Positions 8,845 through 17,789 of a stretch of 64,000 bases of DNA are shown here, in pieces. Made by a program: the position numbers and the translations under genes. The stretch comes from an uncultured Clostridia bacterium (GTDB taxonomy: Bacteria > Bacillota > Clostridia > Monoglobales > Monoglobaceae), in contig CAKSFQ010000005.1 of assembly GCA_934454115.1 (NCBI GenBank), positions 1 to 64,000 of the forward strand. Reading direction: 5' to 3'. Every line of letters begins with the position of its first letter. The stretch's first letter is position 1. The notes beneath the pieces are model-generated. The model did not search any database, was not told the DNA's origin, and saw only the letters and a list, made by a program, of their open reading frames with translations.

Positions 8845-9870
8845 ATGAGTGATTGTCCAGAGTATTGGAAAACCACCCTGGAGGAAATCGATCAGCAAAT
8901 GCTTGGCGTAAAAAAAGGAAAACGCAGAATCCTCTGCGTCTCGCCGGGCGGCCGGCCGGTATACGCGGCGTTTTACGGCACGGAGAATCAAATCAACCGC
9001 ACGGCGAATTTGAGCAGTGCGCTGGGGGCAGGAGATCCAAGCTGCTTTGTCAACCGTAACGATGCCGCTTGGCGGCCAACGCTGCTGCTGGCAGGGTGCA
9101 TCCACGGCGGCGAGTTCGAGGGGACGGCGGCGCTGCTGAATCTGATTTCGGTGATGGAGCGCGGGACGGATTTGGCAGGAGATGCGAATGCCGCGCTTTT
9201 GTCAAAGCTGCATCAAATCAATCTTTTGATTCTGCCCTGTGTCAATCCGGACGGGCGTTCTCACGTTCCGTTTGCCACCATGGTAGGCAGAAGCTTTGAG
9301 GAATTGCGTTATTACAACCAAGGGACATGGCCGGATGGCAGCCTTTGTGGATGGCCGGAATGCAAGAAGATACACCCCATAAAGGGAAAGGTGGGTTATC
9401 TTGGCGGATATTTTAATGATGACGGGGTTAATCTGATGCACGACAATTTCTTCGGCAAGAAGGCGGCCGAGACCGAGGCGCTGCTACAAATGACCGAGGC
9501 GTATGCGCCGGATTTTGCGGTTCTGCTTCACGGCGGAACCAATGGAATCAGTCATATAATCGCGCCAACCTATGCGCCGCCAGCCATTACAGATGAGGTC
9601 GTTCGGTTTGGCGACGCCATGCGCCGCCGTTGTTTGGCGGAGGATCTGCCCTTTATGGGAGCGGAGAGCGGCGGAGAGGATCAAGACCCGCCGGTGTCCT
9701 TTAATCTGATTTCTGCCATGTATCATCTGTGCGGCGCGCCCTGCATCACCTACGAGTCTAATCAGGGGCTGACGGATGGAGAAACAGACGTTTCTATGAC
9801 GCACGCCCAGATTTACCGCCAGCATTGGATACTTTTTGAAACCCTGTGCGACCATTTGTTAGATAAATAG
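8845..9870 (+). CDS. M14-type zinc carboxypeptidase-like protein
   Basis: This 341-residue protein has the M14 carboxypeptidase pattern. HGGE gives zinc ligands His87 and Glu90, NPDGR the substrate-arginine region, LLHGG the third zinc ligand His229, and ITYESNQG the catalytic glutamate Glu304. There is no signal peptide, so it is probably cytoplasmic. ATG 8845 is used because GGAGGAG is 6 bases upstream; an upstream in-frame ATG at 8767 overlaps lplC. Its place between transporter and lyase genes suggests it acts on imported material, for example by removing a peptide or acyl-amide group from a glycoconjugate. Such M14-like proteins in sugar operons are poorly characterised, and deacylase activity is possible. 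Confidence 0.8.
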   Translation: MSDCPEYWKTTLEEIDQQMLGVKKGKRRILCVSPGGRPVYAAFYGTENQINRTANLSSALGAGDPSCFVNRNDAAWRPTLLLAGCIHGGEFEGTAALLNLISVMERGTDLAGDANAALLSKLHQINLLILPCVNPDGRSHVPFATMVGRSFEELRYYNQGTWPDGSLCGWPECKKIHPIKGKVGYLGGYFNDDGVNLMHDNFFGKKAAETEALLQMTEAYAPDFAVLLHGGTNGISHIIAPTYAPPAITDEVVRFGDAMRRRCLAEDLPFMGAESGGEDQDPPVSFNLISAMYHLCGAPCITYESNQGLTDGETDVSMTHAQIYRQHWILFETLCDHLLDK

Positions 9871-9913
9871 ATGATAGGAAAATAAAGACTACGGAGCAAG
9901 GAGGAGATGTAAA

Positions 9914-12900
9914 TTGAAGAGAAACAAACGCCGTTTTAAAAGGCTGACAGCGATTGTCCTCAGCCTGTGTATACCGATTGTGTCTGTGACCGGGTTTGCG
10001 GCGTGGGACGGTTATCAAAGCAGCGGCAGCGGTGAGGGGAGCGGCACGGTCATGATTGCGGACATGAACCTGCTGACCAGCATCACATCGGCAACCAATT
10101 TGGTGCCATCGACCAAGATTACCGGCGATGCGATGTATACCGGGCGCTGGAATGAACATAAGAGCAAGGGGGGCATGAGGATCAAGAAGGTTCCCAGGGA
10201 TTGGAGCAATTTTGAGACGCTGCGGCTGAAGATTTATTCCGCAAAGGCCACCGGCGCCAAGGTGACCGTGGTGATTCACAGTGATTATGTTCCTTCGCCG
10301 GGAACGTCCAGCTCTTACCACAATTATGCTTTTACGATTGACTGGGACGGCTGGAAAACCATAGATATCCCCCTGGGCAGCATCAATCGCTATAATAATG
10401 CCAGCTACGCCAAGGTCAACGAGATTCTCTTTTCTGCCGACGGATGGGGTGCAACACCAAGCGCAGAGTCGGATTTGTATTTCGATTCCATTGTTGCCTA
10501 CGAGAAGGGCGGCGACGGCACGGATGCGGGATCGAGCCTTTCCGGCTATGACAAAACCCTGCAGGACGCGTTCTGCAATGCGATGGGAGACGGCATGGCG
10601 TTGTATACCTTTTCGGGGAATATGTTTGCCGGCGGCAAGGTTGTGCCGCTGAGCAGCGCCGATTCTACTGTTCGGACAACCGTGCTTGGCGGTACGGTGA
10701 TGACCCCGGCCGCAGCCCTTGCAACGGGTCTCGGCGCAGAGATTTCGGGGGACGAAAGCAGCCGTACCCTGCGCCTTAAGGATCACGCGATCACAGTGAA
10801 CGCAGACAAGACGGACTGTGTCATAGACGGAGGTGCGGCGCAGCTGCCGCAAGCGCCCTTTATAGAGGGTGAGACAGTTTATGTTCCGGCTGAGGCAGTC
10901 GGCGCCGCGCTGGGAAAGAAAACGGGCGCCTTTGGCGACCTCACCGTTTTAGCCGGTGACGAAACCATGCAAAAATTAGTATCTGCAACACATTTAACGG
11001 AGGTTGGTTCTTTTATGATTGCGAATGTTCCTTTTGATCCCGATACCGTGACCCACGAGGATTTTGTGGAGTTAAAGAATAAGTGGCGGGAACGTCTGGT
11101 GGGCAGTGAACAGATCAACGATCTGTCCAACGAGCATATTGCAAAAAAGATTAGTGACATTAACAATCGGGGACAGAGCGCATGGGATGCCATGAATAAG
11201 GACAAGAATGCAAAAGTTCTGTTTGGGACAACGCCCATCACCGCCTCAGCGGACATGGGCGCGCAGTTTAAGCATATGTACTTCATGACGCTGGCATACG
11301 GAACCTATGGCGCTGAGCTATATCACAACAAAAAGCTTAAGCAGGATATTTTGTATGCGCTGGAATGGCTGCGAGACAACCTGTATGGCCCAAACGAGAT
11401 GGAGGGCCGCGGCTGGAGGGACGTATATGCCTATAACTGGTGGGACTGGTATATCAATGTACCGATGAAGCTGCTGCCATCTTTGCTGATTTTAGAAAAC
11501 GAGATCAGCGGTGAGATGATTAGCCGTCATACCGAGATGTGGGAGTATGTACGTACCCACATGCGCCAAACCAAAAATCTTGCAGAGGCGCAGTCCCGTA
11601 TCCAGGTCGTTACCATGTCGGCGGCGCTCCAGGAGGACCCCGATCTTATGCAGGAATGCATGGAGGACTTTGAGCGGATTTTGCGTCCAACCACGTCCGG
11701 CGAGGGAGTTTACGACGACTTTACCTACTTAAATCACGGGGTATATCCGCTGGTAGGCATGTACGGCGCAGCTTGTCTGGGTGATCGCCTTATCACGGCG
11801 GCTTCCGTTCTTGCGGGCACCAAGTTTGAAGTAAACAGCATGTATAAGTATAATCAGGCGCTTTGGATTTACAACACCTTTGATCCCCAGATGTACCACG
11901 GGAACATTATGGCATGGGGCAACGGACGTTCGCCGGGCGCCGGCGCCGAAAACGGAAGAATGGTGATTATTGCGGCCGTGGATTTGCTGGGCGCTTTTTC
12001 CGACGATGATGATCAGATGCTCAAGGAATTTATCCATCGTCATGTGGACGATAAGAATATGAAGAAGGTTATCAGCCAGATGTCGATTGCCCAGATTGCA
12101 GATCTGGTTCATGTGATGGACGAGGAGATCGAGGTGCCGGAGAGAAACTATGCGCATGTATATTATCACGGCGACACCGTGGTATGGCACCGTGCCGACT
12201 ATGCGGTCGGGATTCATATGCACTCGCACCGTATCGGCAACTATGAGTGTATCAACGATGTGAACAAGACCGGCTGGTATCAGGGGGACGGCGGCGTTTT
12301 GTTCTATAATACCGCGGACACGACCGATCCCTTTGCACCCAACTTCTGGAGTCAATCCAATCCGTACCGCGTTCCCGGTACGACCGAGGACGTCCAGCCA
12401 AGACTTGCCTCCAGTTATAGCAGAGCTTATCTCAGTCCGCCCACCTTTGTCGGCGGCGCCGAGATGGATCATCAGTACGTGACGGCGGCCATGGACTTTG
12501 AGGCCTTTCATAATGAGAAACCGCCTACGGCGGTGAATTCCGGCTACGGCGGTGACTTTGATCTGCATAACAATGACTTAAAAGCAAAAAAATCCTGGTT
12601 TATGTTTGATGATGAGGTGGTTGCGCTGGGCGCCGGTATCAACTCTACCACCGGCTTTGAAGTACAGACCACGGTGGATAACCATGCGATGAGCGGGATG
12701 ACGGAACCTGAGACCAACGCGCCTGCGGCCAATATTCCCATCGAATACAAGGTGAGTGACATCAGCGCTGCCGGCGATGACGGTAACCTTCCGGAAAACG
12801 TGTTAGACGGCGACTACGGTTCGCGCTGGTCCTTAGAGAGTGCAGGCAATGCTTGGCTGGAGCTGACCCTGGACGAAGTAAAGCCCATCGGTTATGTCGG

Positions 12901-13855
12901 CATCGCGATGTTTGGCGGCACCGGCGGCAAGCAGGCTATCTTTAAGCTGGAGCTTTCCGAGGACGGCGAAAACTGGCAGCAGGTCTTTGACGGACGCGCC
13001 AGCGGTACAACCGAGGCGCTGGAGGCCTATGACTGTAAGGGCATTAACGCTAAGTACATCCGATTTGTCGGCGCCGGGCGTACCAACAGCGCATGGAACA
13101 GTATCACCGAGTTTAAGGTCTATGCGCCGCAGCCGGACGGTCAGCTCCGCCTGGGGACCGATTCCGGCGGTGGTTTTATCTATGGACTGGAGAAGGTTAC
13201 CGTGGACGGCAGTGTGCTTAAAAATACGCTGGACGGCATCGATCAGACGTTTGAAAATGCGTCCTGGGCGCATCTGGAGGGCTATGCCGGATACTATTTC
13301 CCGCAGGGGGGAGCGCTGACCGCGTATAAAGAGAACAAGAGTGATCCGTATCTGGAACTGTTCTTAAGTCACGGCAAAAATCCCAAGGATGCTGCCTATG
13401 CCTATACCCTGCTGCCCAACCGTACGGCAGAAGAGACAGCGGCCTATGCGGCAAACCCGGATATTACTGTTTTAAGCAACACGGCGGCAATCCAGGCAGT
13501 CCGGGAGAAGAATACCAATATAACCGGTATGGTATTCTGGCAGCCGGGAACCTTTCACGGCTTTACGGCAAGCATACCCATGGTGGTTATGGTGAAGGAG
13601 ACGGCAGAGGGAACCCAAATCGCCGTATCCGATCCGAGCATGAGTCACGGTTCTAACATGACTGACAGCCTTCAGGCGGCCGACTGTAACAACGGGATGT
13701 CCATCCATGATGAAACGGTTACGCTGACCGTCAACCGTCCTCTGACGTTAGTGAGTGCGGATTCCGGCATTAAGGCGGAAACCAAAGCCGACTCCACCGT
13801 TTTAGAGATCAACTTCGGCTTGTCCGGAAAGACGCTTGGCGCCAAGCTGCGTTAG
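9914..13855 (+). CDS. Secreted polysaccharide lyase family 8 enzyme with inserted discoidin module
   Basis: The protein has 1313 residues and starts at TTG 9914 after CAAGGAGGAG. A signal peptide ends near residue 30. A carbohydrate-binding-like domain (30-195) is followed by a copper-amine-oxidase-N-type stalk domain (about 245-350). The PL8 alpha/alpha toroid (about 370-700) carries the expected catalytic set: Asn508 in NWWDWYINVP, His608 in LNHG, Tyr617 and Arg672. NYE with Glu778 lies in the beta domain. An F5/8 type C (discoidin) module, about 949-1071, interrupts the beta super-sandwich, which resumes at WAHLEGYAGYYFP (about 1117). The C-terminal PL8 domain ends the protein. Family members cut hyaluronan, chondroitin, xanthan or related acidic glycans by beta-elimination; the exact substrate is not readable here. 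Confidence 0.88.
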   Translation: MKRNKRRFKRLTAIVLSLCIPIVSVTGFAAWDGYQSSGSGEGSGTVMIADMNLLTSITSATNLVPSTKITGDAMYTGRWNEHKSKGGMRIKKVPRDWSNFETLRLKIYSAKATGAKVTVVIHSDYVPSPGTSSSYHNYAFTIDWDGWKTIDIPLGSINRYNNASYAKVNEILFSADGWGATPSAESDLYFDSIVAYEKGGDGTDAGSSLSGYDKTLQDAFCNAMGDGMALYTFSGNMFAGGKVVPLSSADSTVRTTVLGGTVMTPAAALATGLGAEISGDESSRTLRLKDHAITVNADKTDCVIDGGAAQLPQAPFIEGETVYVPAEAVGAALGKKTGAFGDLTVLAGDETMQKLVSATHLTEVGSFMIANVPFDPDTVTHEDFVELKNKWRERLVGSEQINDLSNEHIAKKISDINNRGQSAWDAMNKDKNAKVLFGTTPITASADMGAQFKHMYFMTLAYGTYGAELYHNKKLKQDILYALEWLRDNLYGPNEMEGRGWRDVYAYNWWDWYINVPMKLLPSLLILENEISGEMISRHTEMWEYVRTHMRQTKNLAEAQSRIQVVTMSAALQEDPDLMQECMEDFERILRPTTSGEGVYDDFTYLNHGVYPLVGMYGAACLGDRLITAASVLAGTKFEVNSMYKYNQALWIYNTFDPQMYHGNIMAWGNGRSPGAGAENGRMVIIAAVDLLGAFSDDDDQMLKEFIHRHVDDKNMKKVISQMSIAQIADLVHVMDEEIEVPERNYAHVYYHGDTVVWHRADYAVGIHMHSHRIGNYECINDVNKTGWYQGDGGVLFYNTADTTDPFAPNFWSQSNPYRVPGTTEDVQPRLASSYSRAYLSPPTFVGGAEMDHQYVTAAMDFEAFHNEKPPTAVNSGYGGDFDLHNNDLKAKKSWFMFDDEVVALGAGINSTTGFEVQTTVDNHAMSGMTEPETNAPAANIPIEYKVSDISAAGDDGNLPENVLDGDYGSRWSLESAGNAWLELTLDEVKPIGYVGIAMFGGTGGKQAIFKLELSEDGENWQQVFDGRASGTTEALEAYDCKGINAKYIRFVGAGRTNSAWNSITEFKVYAPQPDGQLRLGTDSGGGFIYGLEKVTVDGSVLKNTLDGIDQTFENASWAHLEGYAGYYFPQGGALTAYKENKSDPYLELFLSHGKNPKDAAYAYTLLPNRTAEETAAYAANPDITVLSNTAAIQAVREKNTNITGMVFWQPGTFHGFTASIPMVVMVKETAEGTQIAVSDPSMSHGSNMTDSLQAADCNNGMSIHDETVTLTVNRPLTLVSADSGIKAETKADSTVLEINFGLSGKTLGAKLR

Positions 13856-13866
13856 GTAGCGTTATC

Positions 13867-13893
13867 CCCCGGGTCGGGCATACCGACCCGGGG
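13867..13893 (+). terminator. GC-rich intercistronic hairpin after the lyase gene
   Basis: CCCCGGGTCGG (13867-13877) pairs perfectly with CCGACCCGGGG (13883-13893) around a 5-base loop. No T tract follows, so it is not a standard intrinsic terminator. It could cap the 3-prime end of the lyase message or lower expression of the genes that follow. Confidence 0.55.
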
Positions 13894-13965
13894 ACACCAA
13901 CGGAGTAACACAATGAAAAAAAGTAAAATAAAAAAGTATATATAGAAAATGAAAGGGTGAAATCA

Positions 13966-15765
13966 ATGAAAAAAATAAGGTCAAGATTTTCACGTGTGAT
14001 AGGGATGGCCGCAGCAGTGAGTTTGCTTTTATGCGGAAATTCCGCCATGGCGGCGTTTGATGTAAGCGATGCAAACGGCTATGACAGGCTGGTCGCGGAG
14101 ACAGATTTTGAAGGGTATGCCGAAGGGTCGAATATCCCCTACGGCGCGTTATTTGATCATAAGGCCCTGAGCGCTTATCCGCCAAAGGTAGTAGCGGGTC
14201 CCGCCGGTGCAGTCGGCGCTGAAAAGCATACCATGACGGCAAGGCTGGATGCGGTTCCCGATGGCAGCAGTGATAATTTTATCCGCATTCGGTATCAGGT
14301 GATTGACCCGTTGTATAAAAGCAGTCAAAATCCGAGCGGCGACTTTGCAAAGAAGCATCAGCTGGTAAAGCTGGAGGAGGATATTCTTTGGACAAGTACT
14401 GATATCGTGGGAAATGTCAACTATGTTGATTATGACTGTGAGAATGTGCAGGGACACGGAACAAGAGCCAGCACAAGATTGATAAAGTTTGCAAACGGAA
14501 CGATCACTGTTCCCTATGACACAACGAATGAACCGAACGCGCGTACAGTAACCTACGAGGCGAACCGCTGGTATCATCTGACCTTTTATGTGAACAGTGC
14601 GACCGGCAGGTTCAGCTTCTATCTGGACGATCAACTGGTGGCGGAAAACGTAAGATGCTTCCCCGACGGCAAGCCGGGGGTCATGCCGCTGGGCTTTACG
14701 ACCTATATCAATAAGAAGGCGGTTGGCACGGCAGAAAATGTGCAGTCGATCTATTTGGATAACATCCGCTACCGCACCCTCCCTATGGAAGAGAGAAGCT
14801 ATACGGTAAAGCGGACGGCGTTTGATGTGGATTTCGATACCAAAACCTTTCAACCGTATACTGATAAAAACAAGGATGCAATTAATATAAAAGGCGATTC
14901 GACGATAGCTGTGTCGAATGTGGACGCCGCAAGTCACGGTAACGTTTTCAGGCTGTCCGCGGCACAGAATAATAAACTGATCGATGCCTTTATGCGGCCC
15001 AGCGTTGGGGTGCTGACCGGAGATTACAGTGATATATGGGGCAATAAAAGGATTAGCGATCCAGAGAAGCTTGCAGAAATGTCTAAGGTGCACGTGAGCA
15101 TGGATCTCTGTTTTAACAAGTATGCTACGGGTACGCTCCTGTATCTGTATGTGAAGGATTCCGGCGACCCGATCAGAGACATAGGGAATTTGGCGACATT
15201 TCATAACGATGGGCGTATTATCTTTAACACCGTCAACAAGAATACGCCGAGTCAGATCGTTTGCTATGCCCCCAATCGGTGGTACACCTTTGATTTGTAT
15301 TTTGATTTGATTTCTGAGACCTATACCGCAAAAATCAACGGCGATACTGTGGTAGAAAATATAGCTATGCCAAATGATCCAAACACTGTGTTGTATCTCG
15401 GAAGCGTCTACTTCGCTTTTGCGGGGTGGGGATGCGAACTTGATGGCTCGGTGGATATCGATAACTATAAAATTGATATGGTAGAATGTACGGCAACGCC
15501 CAGGCTGAACCGTGTCCGGTTTAAAGAGGACGGCTCTTATCTGGCATATGCGGCGGATACGAGTGCGGACATGATTTATGCCCGGTATAACAATGACGGA
15601 AAAGTTCTTGAAAATTGCGAAATCAGTCAGGGCAGCACAGGCGATCTGCGCATCATGGAGATTGACGGCGGCGAGGGCGCCAAAGAGCGGTTATTCTGGT
15701 GGCAGAGCGATACGCTAACGCCCGTAGACGGTCTCCCGTCACTGCCTGCACTGCCGTCTAGGTAA
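13966..15765 (+). CDS. Secreted LamG-like protein, paralogue 1
   Basis: This 599-residue exported protein has a signal peptide (about residues 1-30, AAAVSLLLCGNSAMAAFD). Two concanavalin/LamG-like beta-sandwich units follow (about 35-275 and 290-510), each holding an NRWYxxxxY motif (EANRWYHLTFYVNS, APNRWYTFDLYFD). A short C-terminal module ends in ERLFWWQSDTLTPVDGL. That ending resembles terminal modules of large clostridial carbohydrate-active surface proteins. ATG 13966 is preferred to GTG 13957 because the GAAAGGG ribosome site covers the latter. It is closely related to the next gene, with shared DYDCENVQGHG and CTATPRLNR-type segments. It probably binds glycans at the cell surface. No catalytic residues are evident. 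Confidence 0.72.
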   Translation: MKKIRSRFSRVIGMAAAVSLLLCGNSAMAAFDVSDANGYDRLVAETDFEGYAEGSNIPYGALFDHKALSAYPPKVVAGPAGAVGAEKHTMTARLDAVPDGSSDNFIRIRYQVIDPLYKSSQNPSGDFAKKHQLVKLEEDILWTSTDIVGNVNYVDYDCENVQGHGTRASTRLIKFANGTITVPYDTTNEPNARTVTYEANRWYHLTFYVNSATGRFSFYLDDQLVAENVRCFPDGKPGVMPLGFTTYINKKAVGTAENVQSIYLDNIRYRTLPMEERSYTVKRTAFDVDFDTKTFQPYTDKNKDAINIKGDSTIAVSNVDAASHGNVFRLSAAQNNKLIDAFMRPSVGVLTGDYSDIWGNKRISDPEKLAEMSKVHVSMDLCFNKYATGTLLYLYVKDSGDPIRDIGNLATFHNDGRIIFNTVNKNTPSQIVCYAPNRWYTFDLYFDLISETYTAKINGDTVVENIAMPNDPNTVLYLGSVYFAFAGWGCELDGSVDIDNYKIDMVECTATPRLNRVRFKEDGSYLAYAADTSADMIYARYNNDGKVLENCEISQGSTGDLRIMEIDGGEGAKERLFWWQSDTLTPVDGLPSLPALPSR

Positions 15766-15837
15766 AAGGGAAGGGTTTGCCGCCCTTTGCGGTGAAAAAT
15801 TGAGGTGTCGGTTTGCGATAAGACGAGAGGACAGAAT

Positions 15838-17628
15838 ATGCGAAAGAAACGGAAAAATTTTATCAAACCGGCCGCCTGTGCGGTTTTGGGAATTGCCCTG
15901 TGCGGCAGTTTGGCATCGGCAGAGGAGGCATTCAGCGTTAACGGCGTCAACGGGTACACCCGGCTGATCGCCGAGGCGGACTTTGAGGGGATGCCTGAAA
16001 ATCAGCCCCTCCCTGTCGGCAAGAACGGAATCGGAATTTTTGATTATAGGGACGAGACGTCTGCCGGGCAGCATGCCGTACGGGCCGTTCGCGGCCCGAC
16101 GGATGCCATTGGTTCGCAGAATCACCATATGGTGGCAGAGCTTCCGGCCATTTCCGATGGGGAGAGCGAAAATGTTCTTGGGCTGCGTTATGCCGTGATT
16201 GACCCGGACTATGATCCGTCACAAAATCCGTCCGAGGATCTCCGCCGAAAATTTTTGGAGGTAAAGCTGGAGGAGGATATTCTCTGGTCGTCCGCTGCCG
16301 TATCCGGAGATGTAGGCTTTGCGGACTATGACTGTGAGAACGTGCAGGGGCACGGCCGGCGGCCGTTCGTTTCCCTGGTTCATTTTGCAAATGGGAGGAT
16401 TACCCTGCCGAATGTGCCGGGAAAGAGCGTTTCCTTTGCGGCAAACCGCTGGTACCATCTGACCTTTTATCTGGATTTTATCGGCGGTACCTATACCGCC
16501 TATCTCGGCGAGAGCTGTATCGGAGAATCTGTTCCCTTTTACAGCGACGGTCAATCCGGGATCATGGCGCTGTCGCTGATGACCCGGCTGAATCCGCAGA
16601 ATATCTCCGGCAGTGCGGAGCGGCTGTACATCGACAACATCCGATATCATGCGGCGCCGATGACCGCCAGGGCATTTGTCACCGAAAGAATTGTGGCAGA
16701 AAACGACTTTTCGGAAGGGATGCCGACAAGCAACAACGTCACGCTTGGCAGCTTTGCCGCAAAGGGAAAGGCCATATGGAAAGGGGCAAGAGTAGATCCC
16801 GAAACACACGGCGGTGTGATTCGCCTTTTTCGGACAGATGCGGCAGGAGAGGTTACTGACGGGTTCTTTCGTGCAAACTACTGTAACATGGTGGGGACGG
16901 AGGATCCCGGCGGCAATCAGACGGTTACCGACCCGAAAAAGCTGGCGGAGCTGAAACATGTATTTTTCAGCGTTGATCTGATGTTTAGCGACTGGGTAAA
17001 CGGCAATCTCAATTATGTCGATAAAAAGGCCGACAACAGCCGCTCGGTGGTAAGCCTGGCTCACTTTGATCCGCAGGGATATGTGAAGTTTTATACCGAC
17101 AGCAAAAACGGCGAAAAAGCCGCTGCCAATGTCATCGCTTACGAGCCTATGAAGTGGTACAACTTTCGACTATACATGGATTTTGAAACCCAAACCTACA
17201 CCCTTTGCGTCAACGGCCGAAACATCATAGAGCGGCAGCCCTTGCCGACCGGCGCGACGCCGAGTCTTTATTGCTTTACGGTGTATTTTCAGTTCGGCAG
17301 CCGTCATACGGGGTGTGAGGACGACTATGTAGAGATTGACAACTATGTGCTTCGCCTTGCAAACTGTACCTACACGCCGCGGCTGAACCGCCTTTGGCAG
17401 GCGCCGGATATCTGTAAGCTGGCGTGCTTTCCTGCAAGGGCAGTGGATATGGTACTTGCACGGTATGATTCCGGCGGTACACTCCTGAAAGGGCTGCGGA
17501 TCAGCCGCGGGGATGATACGACCTACCATCTGATGGAGATCAGGGGCGAAGAAACAAAAACGGCGGAGCGGGTATTCTGGTGGCAGCTGGATCAGCTGGT
17601 TCCTCTTTCCGGAATGCCGCTGCCATAG
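15838..17628 (+). CDS. Secreted LamG-like protein, paralogue 2
   Basis: This 596-residue exported protein is a tandem paralogue of the preceding gene. It has the same layout: signal peptide (ending near LCGSLASAEE), two LamG-like sandwiches with ANRWYHLTFYLD and MKWYNFRLYMD, and the C-terminal RVFWWQLDQLVPL module. Shared stretches include LKLEED/VKLEEDILW and DYDCENVQGHG. ATG 15838 follows GAGAGG; an in-frame ATG at 15805 lacks a ribosome site. The two copies clearly arose by duplication but have diverged, so they may bind different glycans or act as a pair. There is no membrane anchor or SLH domain, so it is secreted or wall-associated through partners. Confidence 0.72.
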   Translation: MRKKRKNFIKPAACAVLGIALCGSLASAEEAFSVNGVNGYTRLIAEADFEGMPENQPLPVGKNGIGIFDYRDETSAGQHAVRAVRGPTDAIGSQNHHMVAELPAISDGESENVLGLRYAVIDPDYDPSQNPSEDLRRKFLEVKLEEDILWSSAAVSGDVGFADYDCENVQGHGRRPFVSLVHFANGRITLPNVPGKSVSFAANRWYHLTFYLDFIGGTYTAYLGESCIGESVPFYSDGQSGIMALSLMTRLNPQNISGSAERLYIDNIRYHAAPMTARAFVTERIVAENDFSEGMPTSNNVTLGSFAAKGKAIWKGARVDPETHGGVIRLFRTDAAGEVTDGFFRANYCNMVGTEDPGGNQTVTDPKKLAELKHVFFSVDLMFSDWVNGNLNYVDKKADNSRSVVSLAHFDPQGYVKFYTDSKNGEKAAANVIAYEPMKWYNFRLYMDFETQTYTLCVNGRNIIERQPLPTGATPSLYCFTVYFQFGSRHTGCEDDYVEIDNYVLRLANCTYTPRLNRLWQAPDICKLACFPARAVDMVLARYDSGGTLLKGLRISRGDDTTYHLMEIRGEETKTAERVFWWQLDQLVPLSGMPLP

Positions 17629-17789
17629 CTTTACTTTGGCATGCTGACTTTAAGAGACAGAATATTTTTGGTAAATTGCAGATCAAAGAGAACAAAGGCG
17701 GCAGACAGGTTCTGCCCAAAAATGCCGAACGGCGGGCAAAATCCGGCGTTCGGACTGCCCGATCTGAAATACCAGAAGGGAGAGAAACA

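Noticed and set aside
9794-10852. 352-codon open frame on the minus strand over the lyase gene
   Set aside because: It is antisense to a protein with clear signal peptide and PL8 domains, shows no recognisable domain and has no ribosome site; a composition-driven shadow.
14149-15204. 351-codon minus-strand frame over the LamG-like gene
   Set aside because: Antisense to a clear secreted protein, with histidine/isoleucine-rich shadow composition and no ribosome site.
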